In this document: piece after piece, positions 53,317-62,111 of the stretch
How positions within the stretch are numbered: position 1 is the first letter of the stretch
Layout of the letters: every line of letters begins with the position of its first letter
From: Massilia polaris
GTDB lineage: Bacteria; Pseudomonadota; Gammaproteobacteria; Burkholderiales; Burkholderiaceae_D
NCBI RefSeq assembly: GCF_012927275.1
Contig: NZ_JABBGG010000002.1
Span: 434,001-498,000, forward strand
Length of the DNA stretch: 64,000 nucleotides
Direction of reading: 5' to 3'
Position numbers and translations under genes: made by a program
Notes under the pieces: model-generated
Database searches by the model: none
The model's input: the letters and a program-made list of their open reading frames with translations, nothing else
Told to the model about the DNA's origin: nothing

Positions 53317-54945
53317 ATGGCCCACATCCATCCGACCGGCTGGCGCGAGATGTCCATCACCGGCACCGCCGCGCGCGAGATTGAAACGCTCTCCTACCTC
53401 GACGAGCAGCTGGCGGACGCTCCCTACAGCATCTACCACGGCGTCCACTGGACCAACGTCGAACAAGGCTTCTCCGCCTACGGCGAGATCGACTTCATCA
53501 TCGTCGCGCCAAACGGGCGGGTACTGCTGATCGAGCAGAAAGCCGGCTTTCTGACTGAAACGCCGGAAGGCCTGGTCAAGAGCTACCAGGGCAAGCCGCG
53601 CAAAATTCGCAACCAGATCCTGCGAACCATCGAAGGCCTGGTGAAGCGCTTCGGCGGTGAGCTGTCGATCGACTACCTACTGTACTGCCCCGACTACACC
53701 GTGCGCGATCCGCACTTGGCCGGCATCGACCCGCGCCACATCATCGACGCCACTGCCGCAGACCGGCTTTCCCAGGTAATTCGCGAAGTGCTGCCTGTTT
53801 CCGAATTCAGCGACCAGTTCGAGAAAGTGACGCGCTTCCTCGGCGACACCCTCAGCCTGCGGCCCGACCCGAGCGCGATGATCGGATGCGCGACCGACAT
53901 GGTCACGCGCCTCTCGGGCGGCCTGGCAACGTGGGCGCGCCGGCTGGACTTCACTCCATACCGCCTGCGCGTGGTGGGCACCGCCGGCAGCGGCAAAACC
54001 CAGCTGGCGCTGGCCGAATACGCCGACGCAATCGACGCCGGCCTGCGCCCCTTGTACGTGTGCTTCAACCGGCCACTTGCCGATCACATCCAGCGCCTGG
54101 TGCCGCCCGGCGGAAGAGTGGCCAACTTCCATATGCTGGGCGACGCCTTCATGCGCGCGCAGGGCATCACGCCCGATTACTCGTCGCCCGAGGTATGGGG
54201 CGAAATGGAGAGGGCGCTGGCCACCGCCGAGCTGCCCGAAACCTGGATGTACGACGTGCTGATCGTCGATGAGGGACAAGATTTCTCCATCGCCTGGCGC
54301 AACATCCTGCTGCGCATGCTGAAGGAGGGCGGCCGCGCCACTTGGCTGGAGGACCCGACCCAGAACCTGTACGGCCGCGACATGGTGCCGCTGCCGGGGT
54401 GGGTGACGCTGCATTCGCACACCAACTATCGCAGCCCCCGGCAGATTGTCGACATGCTGGCGTCGATTGGCGAGGCGCGCCAGCCGGTGGAGGCGGCCAG
54501 CCCGTTTGAAGGCGCGGATATCGAGGCGCTGGTGTATCCGGAGGGTGATACCGAGGCGATGCTGGCGCAGACCAAGCATGCGATCACGCTGTGCCTGGCG
54601 GCAGGGTTCGCGCGGCCGGATATTGCGATTGCGTCGTTCAGGGGGCGGGAGAAGTCGGCGATTCTTGGGCGCGATACGCTGGGCGATGCGCATACGCTGA
54701 AGTCGTTCACGGGGGAGTACGACTTGTTTGGGAATCCGGTGTTTCGGGAGGGGGGATTGCTGGCGGAGTCGGTGTACCGGTTTAAGGGGCAGTCGGCGCC
54801 GGCGGTGATTTTTACGGAGATCGATTTTGAGCAGATCGATGAGCTGGTGTTTCGGAAGCTGTTTGTGGGGATGACGCGGGCGAGGTTGAAGTTGGTGCTG
54901 GTGTTGAGTCAGCGGGCGGCGGAGCGCTTCCTCGAGAGAATCTGA
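53317..54945 (+). CDS. NERD-domain SF1 helicase-like protein
   Basis: A 542-residue protein. The N-terminal NERD nuclease-related domain has the PD-(D/E)XK-like residues D59, E73 and K75 (GEIDFIIVAPNGRVLLIEQK). The helicase part has Walker A GTAGSGKT (221-228), Walker B VLIVDEGQDF (314-323), and a C-terminal motif VGMTRARLKLVLVLS. This is a UvrD-like superfamily 1 ATPase joined to a nuclease. Such proteins are found in DNA processing and near defence loci. An alternative start at 53350 is possible. It directly precedes the restriction-type island on the other strand. Confidence 0.85.
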   Translation: MAHIHPTGWREMSITGTAAREIETLSYLDEQLADAPYSIYHGVHWTNVEQGFSAYGEIDFIIVAPNGRVLLIEQKAGFLTETPEGLVKSYQGKPRKIRNQILRTIEGLVKRFGGELSIDYLLYCPDYTVRDPHLAGIDPRHIIDATAADRLSQVIREVLPVSEFSDQFEKVTRFLGDTLSLRPDPSAMIGCATDMVTRLSGGLATWARRLDFTPYRLRVVGTAGSGKTQLALAEYADAIDAGLRPLYVCFNRPLADHIQRLVPPGGRVANFHMLGDAFMRAQGITPDYSSPEVWGEMERALATAELPETWMYDVLIVDEGQDFSIAWRNILLRMLKEGGRATWLEDPTQNLYGRDMVPLPGWVTLHSHTNYRSPRQIVDMLASIGEARQPVEAASPFEGADIEALVYPEGDTEAMLAQTKHAITLCLAAGFARPDIAIASFRGREKSAILGRDTLGDAHTLKSFTGEYDLFGNPVFREGGLLAESVYRFKGQSAPAVIFTEIDFEQIDELVFRKLFVGMTRARLKLVLVLSQRAAERFLERI

Positions 54946-55208
54946 ATCGCGACCTGAACGACAGCGAACGCGTGCGACGTAAGTTGAGCGACACGAGAAT
55001 TTGAATTTCATGTCGCGTACCCATTATAGTCACGCTGCCCGGACAACCCAGCGTGCTCGAAGGGCCGTCCCCGTTTCTCACCGCGCCGAGCCAGATGAAT
55101 ATCCAGCACTCCGGCTTAGACGACATCACTAGCGGTATTCGAACTTGACTACGTAGCCCCTATCGACAAGCACCTAAAGAACGTGCGGTTTGTGGGCCCG
55201 TCTTGGCT
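54946..55208. other. Intergenic region between the NERD-helicase and the island
   Basis: About 260 bases lie between two converging genes. A 22-base motif, also at 52624, is at 55024. The change in composition is around here. No terminator hairpin with a T-run is evident. Confidence 0.4.
55024..55045. repeat. Conserved 22-base motif, copy 2
   Basis: TTATAGT-N4-CTGCCCGGACA with the same spacing as at 52624. It sits near the left edge of the low-GC island. Confidence 0.4.
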
Positions 55209-56723
55209 CTACGCTTGGATGTCTCGGATGATGATTGACAGTAGCGCGTTGCATAAACGCGCTTCAGGAGCGACGGCGGCTTCAGGGTGATAAGCCTTTT
55301 TGATAACTGCGGGATGGACCCAATTTCTGAACTCGCGCAGGGAGGTGGGGAGATCTACTGGCCCTCTTACGCCGTGAAGAAATCGCCCGACCAGCATCAG
55401 ATTGACTAGCCGCCACGTCAATGGATTCGCTACTCTTTCCTTACCTAAAAATTGCGGCCGTTGAGCCGCGGGCACTGCAGAGATAGCCGCCGTAATCGCA
55501 GGCGTACCCTTTTGGATAAGCCAATCCATCAATATCGCCTCCAACGCAACTCCGTAACCGATGATGGCAAGTCTAAAATACCTACTGTTCGAAGCCGAAA
55601 CGGCGCCATTATAAGACGAGGCACAAATCTCCCGCAGTTCTACATCCGCGATGAAATCGAATTGTGCTTCATCGAGGGGTAAGAGGAAAACGTGGGTCGC
55701 ATCCTCCTCCGGAACGTCAGGACGCAGCTGTGTGCTTGAACGCGCAATACTTTCGTACAAAGCATTGCGGAATACGAGATTCGCATTCTCACGCCGGAGC
55801 AAACCGATTGTGGTCATAAATTTGTAGTCGATATTCGCGGGGTCATTAATAATTGACCCATGGCTAGCAGCTGTTGCGGCGATCTTTTCTAAATTGGAAT
55901 CCTGGACGACTGTACGGAAAAGGCTCCTGATATGCTCACTTCCTTCAGAACTTAACACTGCAATCTGGGATTTTATGCTCTCCAACCGATTCTCTGGAAG
56001 TTCGTCCTCTGCGATCGAAACAAGCGACTGCACTAAATGCGGTTGTCCGCCAACGGCGGAATAAATCAACTCTGCGATATCTTTCACCTCCGCCTCCGCG
56101 CGGGACAAGATAACACTCGTTAGTTTTATCACTTGGGCGAGATCGAGATCGTCAGTGTCGATGCGCACGCATACGTTAAATGGTGAATTTAAGTCGTCTA
56201 CCAATGTTTCTGGGCGGAAGGTTCCTGCAAACACAAATTGAACATTTGCGAGCAGCGATTCCGGTTCGGCTGCCGCCGCCGCACCCTTAATGGCGCGGAT
56301 CTGACCAAAAAACGCGTTCCGCTGTGCCTCGTCGCGGATGGACGAAGCCTCGTCGATAAGAATGACGACTGGCGCTCCGGGCATTGCTATCATACTGGCG
56401 AGCCAATCCACCAATTCGTTACTATCAAGCTGTGGTGCAACCTCAATTTTCATCGATTGCGCGACAGTGGTCGCGAACCACTCGAGCATTTGTTTGAAGT
56501 TAAGCCCTGGCGGCATCCGTTGCAAATCTGCAAGTCCACACCGGAAACCGGATTCGATAAGAAATTCCCGGATGCGTATCAAGGCGGAGGTTTTGCCGTG
56601 TTGGCGCGGACCAAGGAGTAGAACCCAGTCCCGTTTGATAACAGTCGCCCGTACATCCCTTTCAAATTTCCGTTCAATATATTCTTTGCAATGGAGGGGT
56701 ACCGGCCCGTTTGTAACACTCAT
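55209..56723 (-). CDS. AAA-like ATPase with C-terminal HEPN-like domain (candidate defence effector)
   Basis: A 504-residue protein. The ATPase domain (about residues 10-270) begins with CKEYIERKFERDVRATVIK and has Walker A GPRQHGKTS (38-46), Walker B VVILIDEASS (119-128) and a sensor-like VQFVFAGTF; this resembles the AAA-like domain family PF14516 (AAA_35). A region at 270-345 looks like a winged helix. The last about 140 residues (AIIGYGVALEAILMDWLIQK, then LREFRNWVHP at 462-471) resemble HEPN-type helical domains with an R-N-x-x-H motif. Such domains are often RNases in abortive infection; that role is inference. Its start overlaps the previous gene's stop (ATGA), so translation is coupled. 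Base composition is AT-richer than the flanks. Confidence 0.7.
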   Translation of the reverse strand: MSVTNGPVPLHCKEYIERKFERDVRATVIKRDWVLLLGPRQHGKTSALIRIREFLIESGFRCGLADLQRMPPGLNFKQMLEWFATTVAQSMKIEVAPQLDSNELVDWLASMIAMPGAPVVILIDEASSIRDEAQRNAFFGQIRAIKGAAAAAEPESLLANVQFVFAGTFRPETLVDDLNSPFNVCVRIDTDDLDLAQVIKLTSVILSRAEAEVKDIAELIYSAVGGQPHLVQSLVSIAEDELPENRLESIKSQIAVLSSEGSEHIRSLFRTVVQDSNLEKIAATAASHGSIINDPANIDYKFMTTIGLLRRENANLVFRNALYESIARSSTQLRPDVPEEDATHVFLLPLDEAQFDFIADVELREICASSYNGAVSASNSRYFRLAIIGYGVALEAILMDWLIQKGTPAITAAISAVPAAQRPQFLGKERVANPLTWRLVNLMLVGRFLHGVRGPVDLPTSLREFRNWVHPAVIKKAYHPEAAVAPEARLCNALLSIIIRDIQA

Positions 56724-59314
56724 TTTTTAAATTCTCCAACGTAACGATTAATGGCAAGGTCTGGCCCCCCATAATAGGAGAGGGCAGTCGTGAACCAGTT
56801 GGCGCGTAGTTTATAGCCTAACGAAGACTGCTCGGCTATTCCATAGAGCTCGAGCATCCTAAGCGCCTCGTGGAGTGGCTTGCCATCGGTATGCACGCCT
56901 AAATTTCCTAATTCCGCAAGCAAGCCGTCAATTGTCTGCAGTTTCTTGATCAGTAGGATGCTAACGATCCGCTCCAGCGGGTCGGCCTGACCCCAATACG
57001 TCTCAAGGTACTGCTCAGCATACTCAAACTGGGAAGTGATCCCAATGAGATCATCGGCCGAGGCAAAGACATCATCCCGACTGCGCTGGTTGACTGCAGC
57101 TACTATCTTATCACCGATAAACTGGAGTAATTCCGGATGACCATCGGTACTTTCCCAACATGCGTTCAGAAAATTTTCACGATCCTCGATTCGGATACCC
57201 AATATCTCTAATGGTTCAGCTAGTAACGAATTCGCCGCAGTTCTCGTCAACTGCCTTAGCATTAGAGGCTTACAGAAATTCCAATGAGGTGACTTGGCAT
57301 CCCAGAGCGAATTCGCAATCGTCCGTTCTCCAGAAAAAACAAACTGGGCTAGACCCTGTTGAGAAATTGATCGACATGCGCGGAAGAACGCCTCAGGCAC
57401 CTGATCTTCGGTATGATTTCGATCCCAATCGAGTAGTTGGTCGATTTCGTCCAGGAGAATCACAATCGGTCGCCCAGATCCGTCATTTAACTGGGCCACT
57501 AGATCGAATAGGTGGTGAGGACGAAAATCTTCTGAAACCAATGTACCCCAATTGCGCGCCGCCATTACGCCAAAATCGGCCCAGGTTCTGACTACCTGAC
57601 AGTCGCCGAAGAATGGGCGCAGATCTGCCGATTGTAAACGTCGTGTTGAATGTCGCATTAACGAGGTTTTTCCAATTCGACGGCCTCCAAGCAATGCTAC
57701 GCTGTTCGTCGCGAGTGTACTTAAAAGGTTTGCTTCCTCCTCCTCACGCCCGAAAAAGACCCGTGAAGGAGTGACACCGCGAACGACAAAGGGACTGAGC
57801 TTTGTTAGGTCGGTTTGCTCGAGCATAATAGCTCGCAATCGATCACGTGTTGCCTCTCGCTGTTGAGCCATCGTAAGGCAAGCAGAAATATCTATGACCA
57901 ATACTGTAACAGGCAACGATGTTTGGATATCCCGCAGTTCCGGTAATTCGGAAAGGGGAATTGGCGTAGCAGTGACAACAACTGCGAGGCGAGAAGAAGG
58001 CGCACTTTGCAACGCGTGTCGCGCTATATTCCGGAAACATTGTGGCGTCAACTTTTCTTCACGCGCTGCAACGAGAAAAGTTTCAGTAAAGACCGGATCT
58101 TCAGCTATTGATACCAGAGACGTATTAAACGTAGCCAATGGGATCTTGTCGGACAAAAGGGATCCATCGACCAGTTTCGAGAATCCTGCAACAGCAGAAG
58201 CGCCGTCGAATTTCATTCGCAAATTTCGAAATTGATTTACTAAGTCGCTTCGACGCCACGTCAACGATTGGGCGTCACTGGATATAACTAAATCAAGATC
58301 GTTGTTTGCCGAAGCAAAGTTAGCTAATGAAAGACGGGCAGGTTCAGAGGCAACGGGCAACGAGGTCGCTGTAATCGCTGTGCCTTGCATTAACGAATCT
58401 TGAATAAGCTTTCCTAATCCTGCCAAGTCTACAGGCAATTCTTCTGGAGCCGTCAGAATCTGTGTGATCGCATTATGCAGTCCATTTGCTTCCGCCTGGT
58501 GAAGGCTCATCGTATGAGGCACTGATGAGAATAGCTCAGCTAGGACCTTGTCCGGCGTGGCCCGCAATCCTTGCCCATCCGCAATTAATATGAAAGCAAT
58601 TCGATTTGCCGTTAGTGTTGTTCTGACGTTTGGAAAAATTGCAGTAAGGTCGCGAGTTTGTCGCCCCCCGGTATAGGCCTGAAAGGTAGCGGCAACGCCG
58701 ATCCGCGCAATTCCATCGCAGGCGATTACGTATTCGACGATACGCCGGGTTGTGGAAGGCAATGAACTTGGCGACACAAGAGTCAGGCTTGCACCGCGCT
58801 CTTTATTGAACTCGACTAAAGCGGACTCAATGGACCGTAAAACACGAGACTTAATCTTGGCATCGACGCGCAATCGGCGTCGAGGTGCATCGTCACCAAT
58901 CTGCAAGACCAGAAACAAGCTTCGTAGATTGAGCGGTGGGGACAGTAATCGCTCTACTCCTAGTTCGAAAATGATCTCGGAAGCGCTTTTGGCTGTTTCT
59001 GGAGTTTTCGGCGGAAAAATTGGCGACGGAAGAATCCGCCCATCCTCTAATTCAATACTGCCGGCGATGGAAAGAAGAGTGCATATAAACGCGTATAATC
59101 TCGGGTGCTGTAGAACAGCCGTCGATAGCGATATTGCATTAAAGGTGCCCGACGATATCAGATCTTGGAGTACAGTTATTTCAAGGTGATAGCCGCCCAC
59201 GACCGTATCCGCCTGATCAAAATCGACTATATCGCGAGGCGAATAGAGATCGGGAGCTATTGATTCCTTGAACTTAGCAATCTTCTCTTGGATTCCGTCA
59301 CTGGACTGCTGCAT
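56720..59314 (-). CDS. Large ATPase with endonuclease-like N-terminal region (candidate defence protein)
   Basis: An 864-residue protein. About residues 1-500 are unique; within them 190-275 reads like the end of a DpnII-type endonuclease fold (IVEYVIACDGIARIGVAATF, AYTGGRQTRDL, IAFILIADGQGLRAT, then AELFSSVPHTM). The catalytic Glu and Lys expected for an active enzyme are not evident. Residues 515-790 form an ATPase of the STAND/AAA type: FFGREEEEANLL, Walker A GGRRIGKTS (543-551), Walker B PIVILLDEIDQ (616-626), and FVFSGERT. The C-terminus (778-850) is winged-helix-like. It follows the endonuclease gene after 110 bases and overlaps the next gene by four. Function unknown. Confidence 0.65.
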   Translation of the reverse strand: MQQSSDGIQEKIAKFKESIAPDLYSPRDIVDFDQADTVVGGYHLEITVLQDLISSGTFNAISLSTAVLQHPRLYAFICTLLSIAGSIELEDGRILPSPIFPPKTPETAKSASEIIFELGVERLLSPPLNLRSLFLVLQIGDDAPRRRLRVDAKIKSRVLRSIESALVEFNKERGASLTLVSPSSLPSTTRRIVEYVIACDGIARIGVAATFQAYTGGRQTRDLTAIFPNVRTTLTANRIAFILIADGQGLRATPDKVLAELFSSVPHTMSLHQAEANGLHNAITQILTAPEELPVDLAGLGKLIQDSLMQGTAITATSLPVASEPARLSLANFASANNDLDLVISSDAQSLTWRRSDLVNQFRNLRMKFDGASAVAGFSKLVDGSLLSDKIPLATFNTSLVSIAEDPVFTETFLVAAREEKLTPQCFRNIARHALQSAPSSRLAVVVTATPIPLSELPELRDIQTSLPVTVLVIDISACLTMAQQREATRDRLRAIMLEQTDLTKLSPFVVRGVTPSRVFFGREEEEANLLSTLATNSVALLGGRRIGKTSLMRHSTRRLQSADLRPFFGDCQVVRTWADFGVMAARNWGTLVSEDFRPHHLFDLVAQLNDGSGRPIVILLDEIDQLLDWDRNHTEDQVPEAFFRACRSISQQGLAQFVFSGERTIANSLWDAKSPHWNFCKPLMLRQLTRTAANSLLAEPLEILGIRIEDRENFLNACWESTDGHPELLQFIGDKIVAAVNQRSRDDVFASADDLIGITSQFEYAEQYLETYWGQADPLERIVSILLIKKLQTIDGLLAELGNLGVHTDGKPLHEALRMLELYGIAEQSSLGYKLRANWFTTALSYYGGPDLAINRYVGEFKK

Positions 59315-59424
59315 TTTAAATCCTCACATTTCCTACTTGCGTTCGATGGAACAATAGTTCTGATGCGAAATTACGCATTCAAGCTTGGGCCGATGAAGTT
59401 GGTGGGGCGGGGCAGGAGCAGACC

Positions 59425-60348
59425 TTACGAATGTGTGTCGATGAATTCCTCGAGCGATGACAGGTCGTGAGACCAAAACACCTCGACACCATCGTCAATC
59501 AGCCTAGCCACATCCTTTGGGGCGATTACTCCTTGAAGCAACGCGGCTGTTTTGACAAAGCTTCCCCAATGTGTCTTCCAGGCGTTTGACTTCTTCAGAA
59601 CATCATTCACTCGCTTTACGGAATTTGTTTGATCGTTTGAAACTTTGCATTCCATCGCTAAAACCACAGTACTGTTCAAGCCCAACGCAATATCCACCTC
59701 CTGCGGCGACGATGTAGCAGTGGCGTAACGCGTTTTATGCATGAAGTGTCGAGCCGGCAAGGCAGCGCGCGTGTCAAGCAGACTACTTGGCTCTCGCATC
59801 CAGCCCTTGTTTGCAAGCATCGTAGTGATCGCTCGTTCCTGGGCACTTGCAGCACGGGTTCGTTGGATCGTCTGTATCTGTTGGCTCGCAATTAAGGGCG
59901 CGATAGTCCAAAGCAGTCGCCGAACCTCTCGCTTCAGCGGGCGGCGCTCCGCGTCCACCCAAGGAGTTAGCGGACGAGACCTTCGTTCCTCAAATGCAGC
60001 CGCGATGAACTGGGCTTCATCTAACTTAATCCTTGAGCCGTGAGGCCGCTCAGTTGCCTTCCGCCATCCTGGACATACTAAGCTGAACTGATCCTGGCTG
60101 ATTGGCGGTGCAGTAATATGTCGGAAAACTAACATGTGCTCGCCTGACTCGACTAGCGCTGCAGGTACATCGATTAGAAACATTGATGCCCGAAGGGCCG
60201 CGGTAATTTGCTTTCGTGCTGCCCGTAGAACTAGTGACCAGTCGGTTGCGTCGTCCGATGGAGCGCGGGATTGGACATAAACGTTTTTTGCTATTTCAGC
60301 CTGCTCGGCATGATAAATCTTCAATGCAGCAAGGTGGCTCGTTACCAT
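59425..60348 (-). CDS. PD-(D/E)XK type II restriction endonuclease (XamI-like?)
   Basis: A 307-residue protein whose start codon directly follows the stop of the methyltransferase gene. The catalytic signature is D219, then E233 and K235 (EVDIALGLNSTVVLAMECK), followed by VSNDQTNSVKR and, near the end, GVEVFWSHDL. The ECKVSN-x-x-x-NS-x-KR pattern recalls, from memory only, XamI-type endonucleases; I cannot verify this. With a cognate m5C methyltransferase next door the assignment as a restriction enzyme is strong. The recognition sequence is not predictable here. Confidence 0.75.
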   Translation of the reverse strand: MVTSHLAALKIYHAEQAEIAKNVYVQSRAPSDDATDWSLVLRAARKQITAALRASMFLIDVPAALVESGEHMLVFRHITAPPISQDQFSLVCPGWRKATERPHGSRIKLDEAQFIAAAFEERRSRPLTPWVDAERRPLKREVRRLLWTIAPLIASQQIQTIQRTRAASAQERAITTMLANKGWMREPSSLLDTRAALPARHFMHKTRYATATSSPQEVDIALGLNSTVVLAMECKVSNDQTNSVKRVNDVLKKSNAWKTHWGSFVKTAALLQGVIAPKDVARLIDDGVEVFWSHDLSSLEEFIDTHS

Positions 60349-61584
60349 CTAGTTTTCTCCGACCAAAGTTAAACGCGAGACCCGTCGCGGTGCAACGTCC
60401 CGACGCGACTCGCCATTTCGACGTTCTTCTTTAATCGTGTAGTGTACAGCGGAAATTAATCTTTCTTTCAGCGGATTTAATTTTGAGTGTGTTTTTCCCG
60501 TAACTTCTTCCTGCACTGTTGTGGCGTGTATATGAGCCCGAAGTCCAACGGCGATGTGATAGGCAAGGAGGGGCGGAACTGCATTCCCAACCTGGCGGTA
60601 CTCGTCCACACGTTTGCCGGCGAACTTCCAATTCGGTGGAAATGATTGAATGGCCGCACACTCACGAGGCGACAGCCGTCTCAGCCCGAGACTTTCATCT
60701 TGTATCCAGTCCTGTTGCGCGCTAGCCGTTACGGTACGGGCGGCGTTGCCAGTATCCGCGATAAACGCGCCTTGTTTGTATCCCCAGTGACCGCCTGGTC
60801 TGGTCGTCTCGCGCTTACCCGGACTCTTCATACCTGACCCTGGCGCGATCAATGATAGTTGTGCTTTGAGCGAGTCGTTTGGACGAATTATCTCGTCCGC
60901 TAAAGGCGGAGGTATCGACGATAAGCACTGCCCAAGCGAGACCCATTTTGTCAAGCCAGATTCGGTCGATATTTTGGCATGTGTCGAAGAAGGGAAAGGA
61001 GGCTTATCGCCAACCTTATAACCGATAAGCACAAGACGCACTCGCCGCTGCGGAACGCCAAAATCTGCAGCGTTTAGAAGCTCTACTTCGGTCTGAAATC
61101 CCGCATCGAGCAAGATTGTCCGGATGTGTTCCAACGCGGAACCCGGCTTACCATCTGCGCCGCGGGCTGTTAACAAACCGCGCACATTCTCGAAGATAAT
61201 CCATCGAACGCCAGTCTCGGCCGCTATTCGAACATAATCCTTGAACAGCTGACCGCGGGGATCGTCGAATCCGAGTTGATGACCAGCACTACTCCATGAT
61301 TGACACGGAGGGCCTCCCACCAACAGTGGTACCTGTCCCTTTTTACGTTGAATTTTCTCGAGAATATCTCGGCCATTTACTTCCCTTACATCCGATTGCT
61401 CAATTATCGTTTCTTCGAGCATTACTTTCTGACCATAAACCGTACCTCGGTTTTGTCGGAGCGTCTCTATTGAATTCTTGTCAATATCAGATGCGTACAG
61501 GCAATTCCAACCAGCCAATTCAAACCCGATATCGAGGCCACCAGCTCCCGAGAAAAGGGAAATAAACTCAAGTTTGTTGCTCAT
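60349..61584 (-). CDS. DNA (cytosine-5) methyltransferase
   Basis: A 411-residue m5C methyltransferase with all main motifs: motif I FSGAGGLDIGFE, catalytic C94 in motif IV (VGGPPCQSWS), motif VI ENV (132-134), motif VIII VPQRRVRLVLIG, and motif X QVGNAVPP. The C-terminal about 55 residues are basic and unrelated to the core. It transfers a methyl group from SAM to cytosine and should protect host DNA from the adjacent endonuclease. The two genes touch (stop and start adjacent), a tight R-M operon. GC is lower than the flanking genes. Confidence 0.93.
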   Translation of the reverse strand: MSNKLEFISLFSGAGGLDIGFELAGWNCLYASDIDKNSIETLRQNRGTVYGQKVMLEETIIEQSDVREVNGRDILEKIQRKKGQVPLLVGGPPCQSWSSAGHQLGFDDPRGQLFKDYVRIAAETGVRWIIFENVRGLLTARGADGKPGSALEHIRTILLDAGFQTEVELLNAADFGVPQRRVRLVLIGYKVGDKPPFPSSTHAKISTESGLTKWVSLGQCLSSIPPPLADEIIRPNDSLKAQLSLIAPGSGMKSPGKRETTRPGGHWGYKQGAFIADTGNAARTVTASAQQDWIQDESLGLRRLSPRECAAIQSFPPNWKFAGKRVDEYRQVGNAVPPLLAYHIAVGLRAHIHATTVQEEVTGKTHSKLNPLKERLISAVHYTIKEERRNGESRRDVAPRRVSRLTLVGEN

Positions 61585-62111
61585 ATTTCAATCTTAGAAA
61601 TTAGGAGACCTCGGGGTGGGAGGCCGCATTTTTGGCCATATCTTACCTTACCGGATGGATAGTCAGGGGTGCGGTCAAAAAAAAGTACATGTCACCGCTA
61701 AGTGTGGAACACTCCAATGGCTGACTGCAGAAGTACCTCGGGGGAATCGACGCGCTCTAGGTCGATCGCCCAATGCAGCCTACGGCTCACTGCCCGAGAA
61801 CCGGACTTGGCCCCACCGAACGTCAATGCAGCAGCCATCCGGATTGCGTCACGTAGCAAAGATCTGCCCGCGTTCATTGATGTAGTGGGCCGCATCAACT
61901 CACATCCATCTCCGGGTGAGTCAACTCTAATATCGATCATCTCGCCGTCCGTGAAACGGAATGCATGCGGGGGCTGCCCGATTCGGGTCGAACCTCCTTG
62001 GCGGGGCACAATTATTGATGGCGTGCGCGACACTGTGTCTCCGCCCAGCGTGCCTAGATCAATTAGCCGTGGCCGTTTGGTGAACAGGGACGCGCATAGA
62101 AATTGTGGTCA
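61585..62111. other. Intergenic region upstream of the methyltransferase; one doubtful ORF
   Basis: About 530 bases lie between the methyltransferase and the TonB-like gene. A 111-residue minus-strand frame (61698-62033) has no recognised motif, signal or ribosome site. It could be a remnant of an inserted gene or non-coding. The promoter of the island operon presumably lies within 61585-61700; I cannot place it. Confidence 0.35.
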
